Notes: generated by a model from the sequence alone, not told the origin. 64,000 nucleotides of DNA from Carettochelys insculpta (GCF_033958435.1 NC_134140.1:60233001-60297000), one strand, 5' to 3'; positions 1-11,637 are shown, counted from the stretch's first letter. Translations and numbers: made by a program.

Positions 1-510
1 GGTAATTGAAGTCCCCCACGATAACGAGAGCCTGCGATCCGGAACCTTCTCTCAGTTGTCTAAAAAAAGCCTCATCCACCTCATCATCCTGATTTGGCGG
101 CCTGTAGCAGACACCAACCACCACATATCCAGGGCTGCCTACACCACTAAGCTTGACCCATAGATTCTCAACAGGCTTTTCTCCCTCTATGTACTGGAGT
201 TCCACGCAATCATAACGTTCTCTTACATGCAGTGCAACCTCTCCTCCTTTTCTCCCTTGCCTGTTCTTCCTGAACAGTTTATACCCTTTCATGGCAGCGC
301 TCCAGTCATGCGAGTCATCCCACCAAGTCTCTGGTATTCCAATCAAGTCATAGTTCTTGGACTGAGCCAGGGATTCTAATTCCTCCTGCTTGTTACCTAG
401 GCTTCTGGCATAGGTGTACAAACACCTTAAATAACCAGTCGATCTCCCTGCCCTCACTACTCCAACCAAGGGTCCACTTTCATTGCACATTCCTCTTTGC
501 ATTTCTTCCC
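1..510 (-). pseudogene. CR1 ORF2 N-terminus (AP-type endonuclease), partial
   Basis: Read on the minus strand this encodes the start of the CR1 endonuclease: a YDLIGIPETWWDDSHDW segment (the catalytic Glu block), a NLWVKL segment and, at the very edge, VIVGDFN, the conserved GDFN block. The ORF continues beyond the window. The visible 160 or so codons look largely open, so the copy may be relatively young, but the rest cannot be seen. Confidence 0.75.
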
Positions 511-564
511 GGCCTTCAAGTTCCTTTCTACCCCCGGGGTTTCAGTCACCTTCCCCCAGTGAAC

Positions 565-1578
565 CTAGTTTAAAGCTCTCTTCACTAAGTTTGCAAGCCT
601 ACTTGCGAAAATGCTCCTTCCTCTCTTGGTTAGGTTGACCCCACCTTTTCCCAATAATCCTTGTGCCCGGAACAGCATCCCACGATCAAAGAATCCAAAG
701 CCCTCTCTCCGACACCACCTGTGTAACCATGCATTTACTTCCTCAATTCAACGGTCCTACCTATCCCTTTCCCTTCGACAGGAAGGATGGACGAGAACAC
801 CACTTGCACTCCAAATTCTTTGACCCTTCTACCCAGCACCACATAATCTGCAGTAACCCGCTCTAGGTCATTCTTGACTGTATCATTAGTTCCCATATGC
901 AGAAGTAGGAAGAGGTAGTATTCCAAAGGCTTGAGCAGTTTTGTAAGGCTCTCGGTCACATCTTGAATTCGAGCTCCTGGTAAACAGCACACCTCACAAA
1001 ATTGCAGGTCTGGTCAGCAGATGGATGGTTCAGTCCCTCTTAGGAGGGAGTCCCCTGCCACCACCACCCGTCTTTTTCTTCTGGGGGTGGTGGTCATTGA
1101 ATCCCCACCCCTAGGACTACACATCCCCTTACCTGCAGTAGAAGCAGTTCTCTTGCTATTTTCTTCCTGTGAGGCTCCTTCCAAAGCATTCACCACCACA
1201 GAAGAGTGCCTGAAAGCAATTACTTTTCTCTATATCAATGGGGGACTCGTGTACCGGCCTTTTTTTTTCTTGTAGAAGGTACATGCTGCCAGTTCTCTGC
1301 TTCATCCCGTACCACCCTCCCCGGTTCTTCTGCCTGTCGTGCTTGCAAGATTAAACGCTCCCTTTCTGTCAAGGAAATCTTCATCCTCCCTGACTGAGCG
1401 TAGGGTCAACACTCGAGCCTCCAGTCCTCTAATTTTTTCTTCTAAAATGGAGACCAGCTTGCACTTAGTGCAGACGAAATCCCTTCTTGCCTCAGGGAGG
1501 AAGGCAAACATGGCGCATCCTGAGCAGGTAACAGCAGCAGACCTGTCACTATCCATGCCTGCCATCCTAGAACAGTAA
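565..1578 (-). pseudogene. CR1 ORF1 pseudogene (Cys-rich N-terminus plus esterase-like domain)
   Basis: The frame begins near 1566-1578 with an N-terminus containing CSGC and CTKC pairs spaced like a treble-clef zinc-binding module, followed by a short coiled-coil-like stretch rich in Glu, Leu and Arg. Further on are VVVAGDSLLRG, matching the GDS block of SGNH hydrolases, and HMGTNDT, matching the GxND block. This architecture is known for CR1-type ORF1 proteins, which bind nucleic acid during retrotransposition. The frame is broken by a stop before the GTNDT segment and by frameshifts, so it is not functional. Confidence 0.75.
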
Positions 1579-1799
1579 TTTAAAAGAAAGGCAAGGGTCC
1601 CTGGCCCCTTCCACTCCCTTCCCAACTCCCTCTCTAAACTCCCTGTTTGCAAGCTCACCTGTTCGCTTGGACACTGCTTTATAAAGCCCTGAACTGCCTC
1701 AAAATACACCCCCTTACTGAGGCTCAGCCAATCAGCAGAGGCTTCTAGATAACAAGCTTATTTAGAAGCCAACAGATTCCAACTGCCACTCCCAGTCCA

Positions 1800-2770
1800 C
1801 CCTCTGGACAGATCAGAGGTCAGCATGGTGACGAGGGCCCAGTCACTTGAGAACCTGTCATTGCTCTGGGTGGGGAAGAGGGAGCAGCTTCTGCCTGTGG
1901 CAATTCCCGGCACCTGCTGGGGCTCACTCTCTGGCTCCTTGGGCCCCAGGAGGCGGTTGACCTCCCGGCAGTGGGGGCAGTTGGTGGCCCCTGTCCCTGA
2001 GTGTTGGCCGCATCATGAGCCTGACCATAGGCCTGCCACAGATCTTTAACCTTGTTCCGCACCTGGTCTCAGGTGCAGGCAGGGTGGTCTCGGGAGATCA
2101 GCTCCACAGACAGGCGATCGAAGGCTGCTACATCACAGCACCACCTGGTAGTGTGGAGCAACAGCTCTTCATCTCCCCAGAAAGCCAGGTCTTTGATCTC
2201 TGCCTCGCCCCATGAGGGGGCCCTCTTTTTCTGATCCCAGCTGGTCTGCTGGGACCCCTCAGATAGGGTGGAGGGTGGCTTCTGGGGGGTGCAGAGCTCC
2301 TGGTCATGGCCACGAATGATCTGCAGCAGCTTGGAGACCCATCAGCTGGTGTGGAGGGCATACTGGTGGGAGCTCGTGCTGTGTCTGCTGCCGGCATGCT
2401 CTCAGCTTCCTGCCTAGGGGCTTCTGGGTCCCTGCATCTTTAAACACGGCCGGACATGTGAAGTATAGAGCCCCACTTGTGCTGGCAGGGGCATCTCTGC
2501 ACTCTGGCTGGCCAGCGCCATGGAGAACCCATGCTTCTGAAAGAGCAACCCAGGGAGCAGCTACACATATTCTCTTTCAAAATAGCCTTTCAAAATGAGG
2601 TGCTCTTCCTGAAAAGGGAAGGGAGTAGGGATTTCGAAATGAGCACCATGTTATTTTGAAATGAATTATCAAAATTATGCATTTTCTGTGGAGATGCTCC
2701 ATGGAGCCTTTTGAAATGCCCTCTCCTTTCAAAATGCACTTTGAAAGTAAATGTTAGTATAGATGCAGCC
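1800..2770. mobile_element. Harbinger-like DNA transposon remnant (one end plus Myb/SANT-like gene)
   Basis: The right end at 2770 (TAGATGCAGCC) resembles the terminus of the GGCYRYGTCTACAC MITEs elsewhere in the window. The 200 bp inside it has the same subterminal TTTCAAAAT/TTTCGAAAT motifs (about 2570-2750). Upstream lies a minus-strand Myb/SANT-like pseudogene, the kind of accessory gene carried by Harbinger transposons. The left end is missing where the CR1 begins. That all parts belong to one element is inference. Confidence 0.5.
1828..2232 (-). pseudogene. Myb/SANT-like DNA-binding domain pseudogene
   Basis: Starting near 2232 the minus strand reads KRAPSWGEAEIKDL, then FWGDEE, FDRLSVELISRD, an in-frame stop, RNKVKDLWQAYGQAHDAANT and a Pro/Ser-rich tail. 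The spacing of the first Trp, the AEIKDL helix and the NKVKDLWQAY helix matches the trihelix (Myb/SANT-like) domain found in Harbinger accessory proteins and host relatives such as MSANTD and ZSCAN29-type proteins. The third-helix Cys-Arg segment is altered and a TGA interrupts the domain, so it is dead. It could alternatively be a retrocopy of a host gene. Confidence 0.6.
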
Positions 2771-4817
2771 TCTGTCTTTGGTCCAAAGAAGAGAATTCTT
2801 TTGCAAGGAGAATTTTAACTTGATATTAACAGAGCTAAGATCTCCATTATTATATAGAAATGGACTATGAATTGTTGAACTAAAGTTGATCACCCACCCT
2901 GTAATTCTAACACCAGTTTTATAATGCAAGCACCCACTGTCTTCAGTACAGAATGTACTTGCCAAGTTAGAGGCTAACATGCAACAACAGCCCAGATTCA
3001 TCCCTCTGCAACTACCAACGTCCATCTACATACAGAAGGGATTCACTTGCCCCAGTGCTTAACAGCTGCCATGAAGGGAGCAAATTCTGGTTATACAGCA
3101 AAAAAACCCAGTCCCCCCTGCTAACCCAAAATAGCCAGTTGCTAATACTGCGGGTAGAGACTCACAGATTAAAGAAAAATAGTGAAGACAATGGAAATTG
3201 ACCCTAATTTTTAGGACAAGATGACACCTATAATGATGCATTAATATTTTTTGCACATAACCTACCTGGGGAAAAAGAAAAAAGAGAGAGCAGGAATATT
3301 TCCTTTGCTTTACTACTCAACTTCCTTTTAATTGTTATGAAAATACACAAATTTCCAACTAGTCTATCCACAAGAAATAATTCATTTCGTCGATCTATTT
3401 CTGTTGTAAATCTTAGCTGTTCTTCCTTACTGATTTATTGCAAAAACAGGTTAAAATGCAGCGGAACAAGTAATTTTCACCATCTCTGCTAGGAATTATA
3501 TTATACCACTCTTTACTAAATGGAGATGAAAAGATTATTTTGATATGTTTAAATATTTCCTTTTCTATATTTAAAGTTCTTCATTCTGTGGTTCCACCAT
3601 GTTCACCTGATTTTATGTGTGTTTTCATTCCCCTCAGGACTTGTCCAACTTTAAACTTCACAATGCCCCATAATCCCAGGACAATTTTCCCAAACAGAAA
3701 GCCAGCTTTCATTTAATTCCACCTGGTAAACTCAAGCGCCAATTCTAGCTGACCAAGCGTTAATTTAATTTTCTTAGAAAAACCTACTCTTCAGGTATTT
3801 TCTCCCCATTCATTAAAACGTAATGTATTGTTCCCTTTTTTGCTTATGAATGCCTTCACACTTGAAGTATACTTATAAACAATGAAATTACTGATTATAC
3901 AATGCTGACAACAAAGGGATTCAGGAACCATGGCTGGAATCCACACGTTTATCATAATACAAAACTCCTAGTATACCAAACCTAATAAGCAGAATACACA
4001 GAAATAGCATCTTTCACATTGTAAAGAATTTCCCTTATGAGTCCCCACTACAGGAACATCACAATGAGACTGAATACATCACTTTCACTCTCCGCACAGC
4101 AGAGTCAATTTTACATGCCTCTCAGAGGGAACTGCTGCTCTATGAAGATTTGATGAAACCTAGGTTTGCAACAACTTTCATTGTCCCCTTTACATGAAAC
4201 AGGAGGCTCACTGAAATACAGCACTCAATTTCCTTGTTCATATTAGCAGCTACCAGAGCATGAGTTAAGTCTTTTTGCCACAAACATGCTACCAAATGGA
4301 GATATCTAAGTATGTTACCTTCATCACAGACTCAAGCTCAAGTTTCTTTGGTAGTCTTTCAACGCCAATATTTCTTTTCAGGAATTAATCAGCAAGCCTA
4401 TTTGTTAGCAATGTAAGAACATAAGAGAAGCAAAAACATTTTTAAAAAGTAACTGTAGACCATTAAGCTTCTATCAGTTAAATGGCTGACCATTAAGGAA
4501 CTCACACGTCAGCAGAGAACTAGTGGTACAGCACCTCCACATTTTATGTGAACTCCCAGTTGCCAGGATCCCACAGGCAGCAGTGCCAGCAGCAGAGTTT
4601 AAACATTAACTGAAATATGTTACCACTTACCAGGTTAACCAGTTCACATTTACATCCCTACTATCTGTGACATCTGGAATACAGTCTCTACAAGAAGCAA
4701 TGCTGTGAGGGAGACATGTAGCCTCACCAGGTAAGCCCCACAATGGGTTTCATAAATATGTAATACTGCAGTAAGGTTACAGCACCACCCAGAAGCATTG
4801 ACCAAGATTGGAGCCTA
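2771..4817. other. Intronic stretch with nothing recognised
   Basis: AT-rich sequence without long frames, tandem repeats or a recognised repeat family. Very old, unrecognisable repeats are possible. Confidence 0.5.
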
Positions 4818-4818
4818 T

Positions 4819-5004
4819 GTTCCCTCTAACTTTTTCCATTCATGCGTAGAATACGTATTGTTAAGTGCCCTGAGGTATGTGCAGGTGAGCACCACCAGAA
4901 GAGAAACAGGCTGCCAGCTGTAGGCCACTATGGCTGCTCTGCTAATCAGCTGAGCAACACCTGAATCTCTCCCGGGAGGTCAAACAAATGCACAGCTTAC
5001 AGGG
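4819..5004 (-). mobile_element. Short inverted-terminal repeat element, copy A
   Basis: It starts TGTTCCCTCTAA and ends AGCTTACAGGG. Its reverse complement aligns with the element at 20628-20792 over most of its length, including the shared core CAGCTGATTAGCAGAG and both ends. The ends are roughly inverted (GTTCCCT... / ...AGGGAAC), which suggests a small non-autonomous DNA transposon. The superfamily is not determined. Confidence 0.5.
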
Positions 5005-5142
5005 AAAATGGCTGGGACCCTGTTGTGCACAGTGATTAACAAAACATAGCAAGAGACAATCCTTGCTATAAAACACTTAACATCTATGATGATGAACCTG
5101 ACAAAGGATGGGACAATGTGTGTGCCCATGCATGCGTGCAGA

Positions 5143-5240
5143 GGGACATAATTCCTGTATTACAGATGAGTAAATGATTTGTACGAGGTCACAAAGGAAG
5201 TTTGTAACAAAGTTAGGAACTGAACTCAAAATGGAATCCC
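5143..5240 (+). mobile_element. MIR SINE fragment
   Basis: The segment TTACAGATGAGTAAATG followed by GAGGTCACAAAGGAAG, then a GAACTGAACTCA block, matches the MIR core (ttacagatgaggaaactg ... aaggtcacacag ... gaacc). It is an ancient amniote SINE, here diverged. Confidence 0.6.
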
Positions 5241-5369
5241 AATGCAATGCCTGTCCACAAAGCTATCCTTCCCTTCATCATTCTGCAGATTACTCGCTGA
5301 TGAAAACAATACCACAGAAATTCGTTTTGCTCTGTCATGGCCTTGATATGTGTAGTGAGTCAGTATGGC

Positions 5370-6013
5370 CTCCTGCAGACCCGGAGGCAGGGGAGGCTAT
5401 GCAGAGGCCCTGGTGGGCGGGACCGGAGCCAGGAGACCAGAGGCCCGCCCCTCAGAGGGCGGGGCCAAGGGCTAGAAGAGCCAAAGGCGGGACTCAGGAC
5501 CCATTCGTGCCTGGGCCTCCAGGCAGGGAGGACATGCCTGCACGAGCTCCTCGGCGCCAAAGGGAGAGGGCCTGCTGCTGCCCAGCCAGGCTGGAGGAGC
5601 AAGCCCCCAGAGGCTCCAAGCAATCCCGGGTCCATATGCCCCAAGGGGACTACCCGGACTTCCCAGACCTACCAGGACCTTCACGCCGACGGAGACTCCC
5701 CACCTTGGAAGAGGCCCCAGGAGCAGGCTGCCCCAGAGTCCCGGCGGATCCTTACAGCACTCAGACCCAGGATCGCCTCGGGTCTCCTGTATTACCGCCG
5801 CCCGACTACCCTAATGACATTGTTATGGACGACTGGCCGGAGCCCCCGAAGGTGGATGACCTGGAGGAGACCGACCTAGGGGGACCCCTTGACCAGATGG
5901 ACTGGGACCTTCCGCCAGCAGAGGTTGAGGTAGGAAGTGGCCCGGGGAACGACGCTCACGAACCAATGGTAGTGTGTTGCGGTCTGGATCCCCACTGCCG
6001 GGGTTGCGTGTGA
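5370..6013 (+). other. GC-rich open frame, possible retroelement remnant, function unknown
   Basis: A frame stays open from before 5370 to a TGA at 6013. The upstream part of the open stretch (5174-5240) lies in a MIR, so that N-terminus is not a gene. From about 5370 the composition becomes GC-rich and the product is Pro/Arg-rich, then acidic near the end (a run with DDWPEP and DDLEETDLGG) and finishes CCGLDPHCRGCV. I recognise no domain, no CCHC knuckle and no protease or polymerase motif. A minisatellite follows 90 bp downstream. It may be the gag-like remnant or leader of an LTR element, or non-coding DNA open by composition. I would not call it a host gene. Confidence 0.3.
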
Positions 6014-6100
6014 GCGACCCCCAGGGCCCCGGGCCGAGTCGCAGTGGAGTGGGAGGGCCTGCGACTCCCTACCCCTCTCCTTGACAGGCCCAGCCTGTGC

Positions 6101-6473
6101 TGGGCCTGCGCTTAAACCCTTGGGTTGCTGCCCCACCCCAAACTGAGGGTTGGGCCTGCGCTTAAACCCCTGTGTTGCTGCCCTGCCCTGGACTAAGGGC
6201 TGGGCCCAGAACTGTGCTAGTACTTGGGACTGCTACCCTACCCTGGACTGAGGGCCGGGCCTAGAGTTGGACTATTACCTGTGAACTGCTGCCCTGCCCT
6301 GGACTGAGGGCTGGGCCCAGAACTATACAACTCTTGTGAACTGCTGCCCCGCCCTAGATTGAGGGCTGGGGCCTGTATGGGGTTGTAGAGGTGAGCCGCT
6401 GACCGCCCGAACTGAGTACGGGCTGGTGCCCTGAACCCCCTTTTTTGCTGCCGCCCACCCTAGACCAAGGGGC
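6101..6473 (+). repeat. Minisatellite, seven units of 50-57 bp
   Basis: Units start at 6101, 6151, 6201, 6256, 6312, 6367 and 6424. Most begin TGGGCC and end with a CCCTGGACTGAGGGC-type segment. The first two units are 50 bp and most similar to each other; later units are 49-57 bp and more diverged. A tandem array this close to the GC-rich frame may be part of the same element. Confidence 0.8.
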
Positions 6474-6734
6474 TGGGCGTCTCTGGACTTGTTACAATAT
6501 GTTACTTGCATGCCAGCCCTGGCAGCTGGAACTAACACCGAGACAAGCGGCCTGCCATGCTTCTGTCGCAGGTTAATGTGGATCGCAGTTTACCAGGCTC
6601 TTTTGTGCCAGAACAAAGCCCACTCCAACCACCTGTTAGAAGAAAGCCATTCTCTCTCTCTCTCACTTGCACACAGATCTCCCCCTATGGGCTGGACACT
6701 CTCATGGCTGCTATGCTTGGGATTCCCCTTAGGG

Positions 6735-6950
6735 TGTCGCATGTACACTACAAGATAAAATTGATCTTATTAAAATCAATTTCCTAACACTGGGCTTTAT
6801 TCATTCGATTTTGAGCATCTTCACCTTCCCACATGCTCCCCACAAAATCAACTTATTGCTGCCACACACAAGCAGCTTAAATCGAGTGTTGCTGCAGTGT
6901 ATTGTGGGAACCTATCCCACCGTTCTTTGAACCCCATTGCCCTCTAGCCC
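6735..6950. mobile_element. MITE-like fragment
   Basis: The segment begins with GTACACTACAAGATAAAATT, has alternating AATTGATC/AAAATCAATT blocks, and contains GTTGCTGCAGTGTATTGTGGGA. From memory this resembles a dispersed MITE of turtle genomes with 'gtctacactac' ends. I do not see the second terminus. Confidence 0.35.
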
Positions 6951-7026
6951 CACAAGTAGATGTGGAAAGATGGTGTCATATACCCACATTTCATTTCACT
7001 CTTTCCCCTGCCATGTTAAGTATGTT

Positions 7027-7330
7027 TAAGTAGACACAGGTGCTACGCTGAAACAGCATTCCTAGGCTTTATTTTGGGCGTGGCTATTGATTTACATGCC
7101 CCGCCCCCCCCAGGAAAGAGAACTCTAAGTAGACACGGGTGCTACACTGAAACTCAAATGAATCGTCAGTAATGGCCGAGGGCAGCTAAAAGACAGTACA
7201 CTTTTGACAGCCACAAAAATAGCGACCACCAATGGAGGCCCTTTCAGGAACTTTTATCTGGATCTAGGCCTCCTACCAAAGAAGGCCCTTATGCCTAAGT
7301 AGATACGGTTGCTGCACTGAAACTCAAATG
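7027..7330 (+). repeat. Three direct copies of a 27-bp motif
   Basis: The motif TAAGTAGACACAGGTGCTAC followed by a CTGAAAC-type end recurs at about 7027, 7125 and 7295, the last two also sharing ACTCAAATGA. Spacings are 98 and 170 bp. They look like remnants of a larger, decayed tandem arrangement leading into the minisatellite at 7489. Confidence 0.6.
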
Positions 7331-7488
7331 ATACACCAGGCTAGAAGACCCCAGACTACAGCCAGATATGCACCTGAAAAAGAAGACCTGTAGGACAAGA
7401 GCATTCTCTGCTGCAAGCCTTACTTCAACAACTGTGGTACTTGTACAGCTAATACATTGCCTTCATTGAAATTTGTATGGGTCAGGGT

Positions 7489-7735
7489 AGCTAAAAGACC
7501 CCCAGCTACAGCCAGCCTCTGAAAATTGTTACAGCCAAGGGAGAAGTCCCCTGGGTGGCTAAAAGAACCCCTGCTAAAGCCAGTCCCAGAAAATCGTGAC
7601 CGCCGAGGGAAGACATTCCCTGGGCGGCTATAAGACCCCCATTACAGTCAGCCCCTGAAAATTATGACTGCCAAGGGAGATGACCCTGGGTGACTAAAAG
7701 ACCCCCAACTACAGCCAGCCCCCCGAAATCGTGAC
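7489..7735 (+). repeat. Minisatellite, four units of about 66-69 bp
   Basis: Units start with (A/G)GCTAAAAGACCCC-like segments at 7489, 7557, 7626 and 7692 and contain TACAGCCAGCC, GAAAAT and a GCCAAGGGA segment. More decayed relatives are visible upstream near 7165 and 7341. Confidence 0.75.
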
Positions 7736-9489
7736 CCTCACCACATGCAATCTGCCTGGCACCTTGCACAGCATCTCCTTTTATTGGTTTGGGGTCAAGC
7801 CATGTGATGTGGCTGGGCACAGGAATATTCCAGACTGTGTGGCGCCTCTGGAGAGAGGCAAGGAAGGGGAGGTGGGGGCCAGTACAACATGTAAAGGGAT
7901 GAAAAGAAGTTTCTCATACTACCTGATAAGTACAATCCCCCCCCCCGCCCCAGCACCCGCAGCCTAGCTGACAGATGGTATGGGGTGGGGGGGCAGTGGC
8001 TGGCACCAGGCAGCTCAGAAAAAAAGGAAGCTAGCAGGGATATACACAGAAGCACAGACACTTGCATTCCTAGCAAAGAAAAAGAAAGAAGATTTGTCAG
8101 CCTCTCACGACCCTACAGCCATGGGCTTGCAGGTGCCGAATTGTAACGGTCTTCTTGTTGCCTAATGCCTCTGCAATTGAGAGCAGTGGAGATGTAAGAG
8201 GCCAGAGCAGAGAACTGTGGAGCACTGTGGACCACATATGGGACATCTGCGGAGGCGAATGAATTCAATTTAATGACATGCCTCACTCTTCATTTGGAAT
8301 TTTAAATTTTAATTTAATGCTACACCTATCAAGTTACTACAATTTTAGGATTTCAATATCATGTTGATTTTAGTGGTTCATAAATCAAGTAATGGAATTT
8401 ACAGTAAGGACAGATGCTTGGAAAAAAATCTAGCTCACTGACTTAAAATGATTTTATCTCATAGTGCAGATGCAGCCTGAGACTCAAATCTGAGCAGAGT
8501 CCAGGCACTGTCTTTGGCTGCGATCTCCAGACACATTCTAAGGATATAGATCCTCGGTCCAGCACCTACTTGTGAGAGCTGTCACCCTGAAGTCCAATTT
8601 CTTAGCTCCTGAGACTGTTGCTGGCCACTCATCTCTCCTGCCACTATAAACATATCCCCTGTCATTGCTCCAGTCATGTGAGTGTTCTGAAATTTAGTCA
8701 TCAACTATTTGGGGGCAAGAGACAGTAAAAGCACAAGATTACAGACAGCATTACTCTTTACTTAGCATGAAAGATGTATACAACAAGATAAAATAAACAC
8801 ACACGTAGACATTTCCCCTGATTCTGTTTCCTTGCCATTCTGTAGAATTCTTTGTGGTCAGGAATAGTTCTCTGGAGCATCTAGGTCCTTCTCCTGAAGC
8901 TCATAACTTCACTCCAATAGAGAACTTGTGGCATCTCCCTAGGTTTATCCTCTCATATTTTAGCTGTCCCCGTTTTAACCAAACTTCATGCCTCTCTGCT
9001 GGCCAGAGCTTCCTGACTTCTGCTCTGCAGGTCTTTCCCCTTACCAACACCTAGATTCTGCTACCACACAGTACCCTACATATCTGAAGAAACAAGCTTT
9101 GCCCATCTTTAGTCAATCCACGTACTCTTCAGGTGGAAACACCTCAAGTGAATCATTTTAAGTTTAATAACTGATTATTGTCCCTAGTCTTATAAGCACA
9201 TTATGACCCATCAGCAAATGGCAGCTGCCATGAATATATAAAGGCATTCCATTATAGAAAAACTTCATAATGTCAACCAGAATTTATGTATTGTATATAG
9301 TCAGATTCCTCAAGTTATCAGTATGTTTCTCCACTAGATTGTTTTGATCCATTAGATAGCGTTCCATCTTGTGATTTAATTCGGAGACAGCTGGTTCACA
9401 AAAATATATACATTTATCATTTGCAACTTGTGGAGCTTGGACACAACAGCAAAATATCTTATACTTGTACCTACCTGTCTCATGCATCA
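7736..9489. other. Intronic stretch with nothing recognised
   Basis: It contains a C-rich run at about 7938-7950 and a G-rich run at about 7985-7992 but no recognised gene or repeat family. Confidence 0.45.
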
Positions 9490-9660
9490 CACCCCTATAA
9501 AGTGGGGTTATCCTCACTTTACAGGTGAGAACTAGGACACAAATAGCGACTTGCCTACAGTCACACAGGAAATCTGTGGAGAAGTAGAGGAGTGACAGAG
9601 GTCTCCAAGTCCTTGGACTAGTGCCTTAACCACTGGGCCAACCTTCCTTTCCCTATGGAG
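9490..9660 (+). mobile_element. MIR SINE
   Basis: Clear MIR order: CTCACTTTACAGGTGAGAA, then CTTGCCTACAGTCACACAGG, then a CCAAGTCCTTGGACTAGTGC block and CTTAACCACTGGGCCA. These match the MIR core and 3' part in order and spacing. Confidence 0.8.
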
Positions 9661-10683
9661 ATTTTTAAATGTCTAGCTAGCATCCAACCAAGCAAGAGCA
9701 TGTTTTGTACAGAAGTCGATGTTAATAGAGCATTGTAAGATGCATGTCTGATTAGTAGAAGCCAAACACTCCAATTTACAGTTGAAACTTTCACTACATT
9801 CACAGCTTGAACTTTGACAGCTAAATTGATACCCGTTGGCAATCTCTCATTTAAAGTGTTTTCCCAGAAAAAGCATCCAATACGTCTTGAGCACGTCAAC
9901 TGCATAAGTACTATTTTTAATTTTGTTTAAATGCTGTTCTGTTAGATGACATTTCTACTTCTTGGTTGTCACATGCTCTGTATGACTTCCGTATCAGCTC
10001 TTAAGACTAAGATTCTTGGAGCAGCGGCCATGTGTTGTGAAATACGAAACAAACTGCTAGGGCTCAGAATGATCACATCAGAATGGTCCAAGAACAGGTG
10101 GAGGCTCTGGGCCCACATAATGGCTTGGAGATTTCAACACTGGAAAGCTAAAGTGAACATGCTACTCCCTCCCTTACAGCTATCCTGGCTCACCATTATT
10201 TGAAGTCATTTCATCTGTATGGAAGAGAAACTTATTTTGGGATTCCTATAGTTTCCCACTACCAAAGTCTAATTCCTTCATATTACAAGTTAGCTAATGA
10301 TCAGGTGCAATCATTTTACGCAGGGCATGTTGTATACCAAGTCTCTCTGGAGATTCCCTCTTCCACAGCCTCTTTTAGGTTACATAGTCTTCTGTATACC
10401 TCCATACAATTTCCAGGGATTATGGCAAGACTGAAATGCTGTCTATGTGATGTGCTCTGTTAATCTATTCATCAGTGATCTGAAACCTTTCCAATGCTCA
10501 GTTTCAACAGGTTATGGCAGATAAACTATTCTCTCAAAATGTCTATCTTACAAAACATAATTGGTTGCAACAAGGTAACTGACTCATTGGAAGCAATTTC
10601 CAAACAAGGTTTCTCTTATGCTTTCATTCTGTCCAAAAGTAGTTTTTTAAAACAGACACCTCTGACACAGATCATTCAGTTAC
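9661..10683. other. Intronic stretch with nothing recognised
   Basis: No gene, tandem repeat or known element was recognised. It ends at a 24-nt poly-A run (10684-10707). Confidence 0.45.
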
Positions 10684-10707
10684 AAAAAAAAAAAAAAAAA
10701 AAAAAAA
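10684..10707 (+). repeat. Poly-A run of 24 nt
   Basis: Homopolymer A tract, followed about 50 bp later by a T tract (10757-10769). I see no retrocopy body attached to it. Confidence 0.8.
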
Positions 10708-10769
10708 TTCAATCTCAGTAACCCACAAACAAAATAAAAAGTTAGGGAGGAGTTGTTTTTTTTTTTTTT

Positions 10770-11637
10770 CAGCCTCAAGCTCTGAAAGTCCTTACAGAGT
10801 TTCACTTGACCCATAAACTTCTAAATGAACAATTCCAAATATCACAATAAAGTCCCTTATGCCTATTGAATTTTTTTCCATTCAGGATCTTAGACTGTGT
10901 TATCAGAAATCCCTCCAATGAGAAAAAAACAGATGGTTAACATATGTCACATACTGTTTACCTTATTCCTCGAAAATTGTGTTTCCTTAATTTATTAAGA
11001 AAGAAGACTGCATGTTAGAGTTATTTGGGAAGTCAGTATTGAAGAAGAAATTTGCAAGAATGGTGAGACTTCAGGTTGACAATTGAGCACACAGGAGCTA
11101 CCTGATTTTTGCAGACCGACCCAAGTCTGGTAATAGAGTTACTTCCTGAAAGATATGGCACATAAAACTTTTACCTTTATTACAATATCTTCAGGAGAAG
11201 TCAGAAAAAATTAACATTAATAACTTTGAAGTGTAAAGAGGATTCTTTCTAATTTAAAATAAGCTGTTCAATAGCTGTCCTTATTATACAAGGGGCATTG
11301 GTTTTGCATACTTGATATTTCACCTAAACACCTAGAACAGAGACTAATGGTCCATTATTTCAACAGCTAGATTGACAGGTCACTCTATGGGATACACATG
11401 GCAGTTTGTTACATTTTGTTGGACAGAATACTGAGGCAGAGTTCTCGTGCTTCCTCTTCCTCCCTTTTTTTGTTTTAAAATGTGATAAACATACCAATTG
11501 AAAACAAAACTATTAACTACAAGTAGCTAATGCTGTTTGAATTTCATGTTTATTTAAAACCAGTAATTAATCTTGTGCTGCTTTAGTCCTGTCAGTACAT
11601 GTCACATATTATCCTGAATTAAATTCCACATGCATCT
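10770..11637. other. Intronic stretch with nothing recognised
   Basis: AT-rich DNA without a recognised element. Confidence 0.45.

Larger units (their letters stand above)
1..1790 (-). mobile_element. CR1 LINE, 5' half (ORF1 and start of ORF2), runs off the left edge
   Basis: The minus strand carries, in order, a presumed 5' UTR (about 1790-1580), a decayed ORF1 with a cysteine-rich N-terminus and an SGNH-esterase-like domain, and the start of ORF2 with the AP endonuclease. This is the layout of sauropsid CR1 elements. The 5' part contains a CCAAT-box-like ATTGG at about 1725-1735. Most CR1 copies are 5'-truncated, so a copy keeping its 5' region is less common. The 5' boundary is approximate and abuts the Harbinger-like remnant. 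Confidence 0.8.

Noticed and set aside
5174..5370. N-terminal part of the 279-codon plus-strand frame
   Set aside because: It lies in a MIR SINE and adjoining AT-rich DNA, with a sharp composition change at about 5370, so it is not one gene.
7027..7735. CRISPR-like array
   Set aside because: The units are contiguous, diverging minisatellite repeats without unique spacers, in a vertebrate genome.
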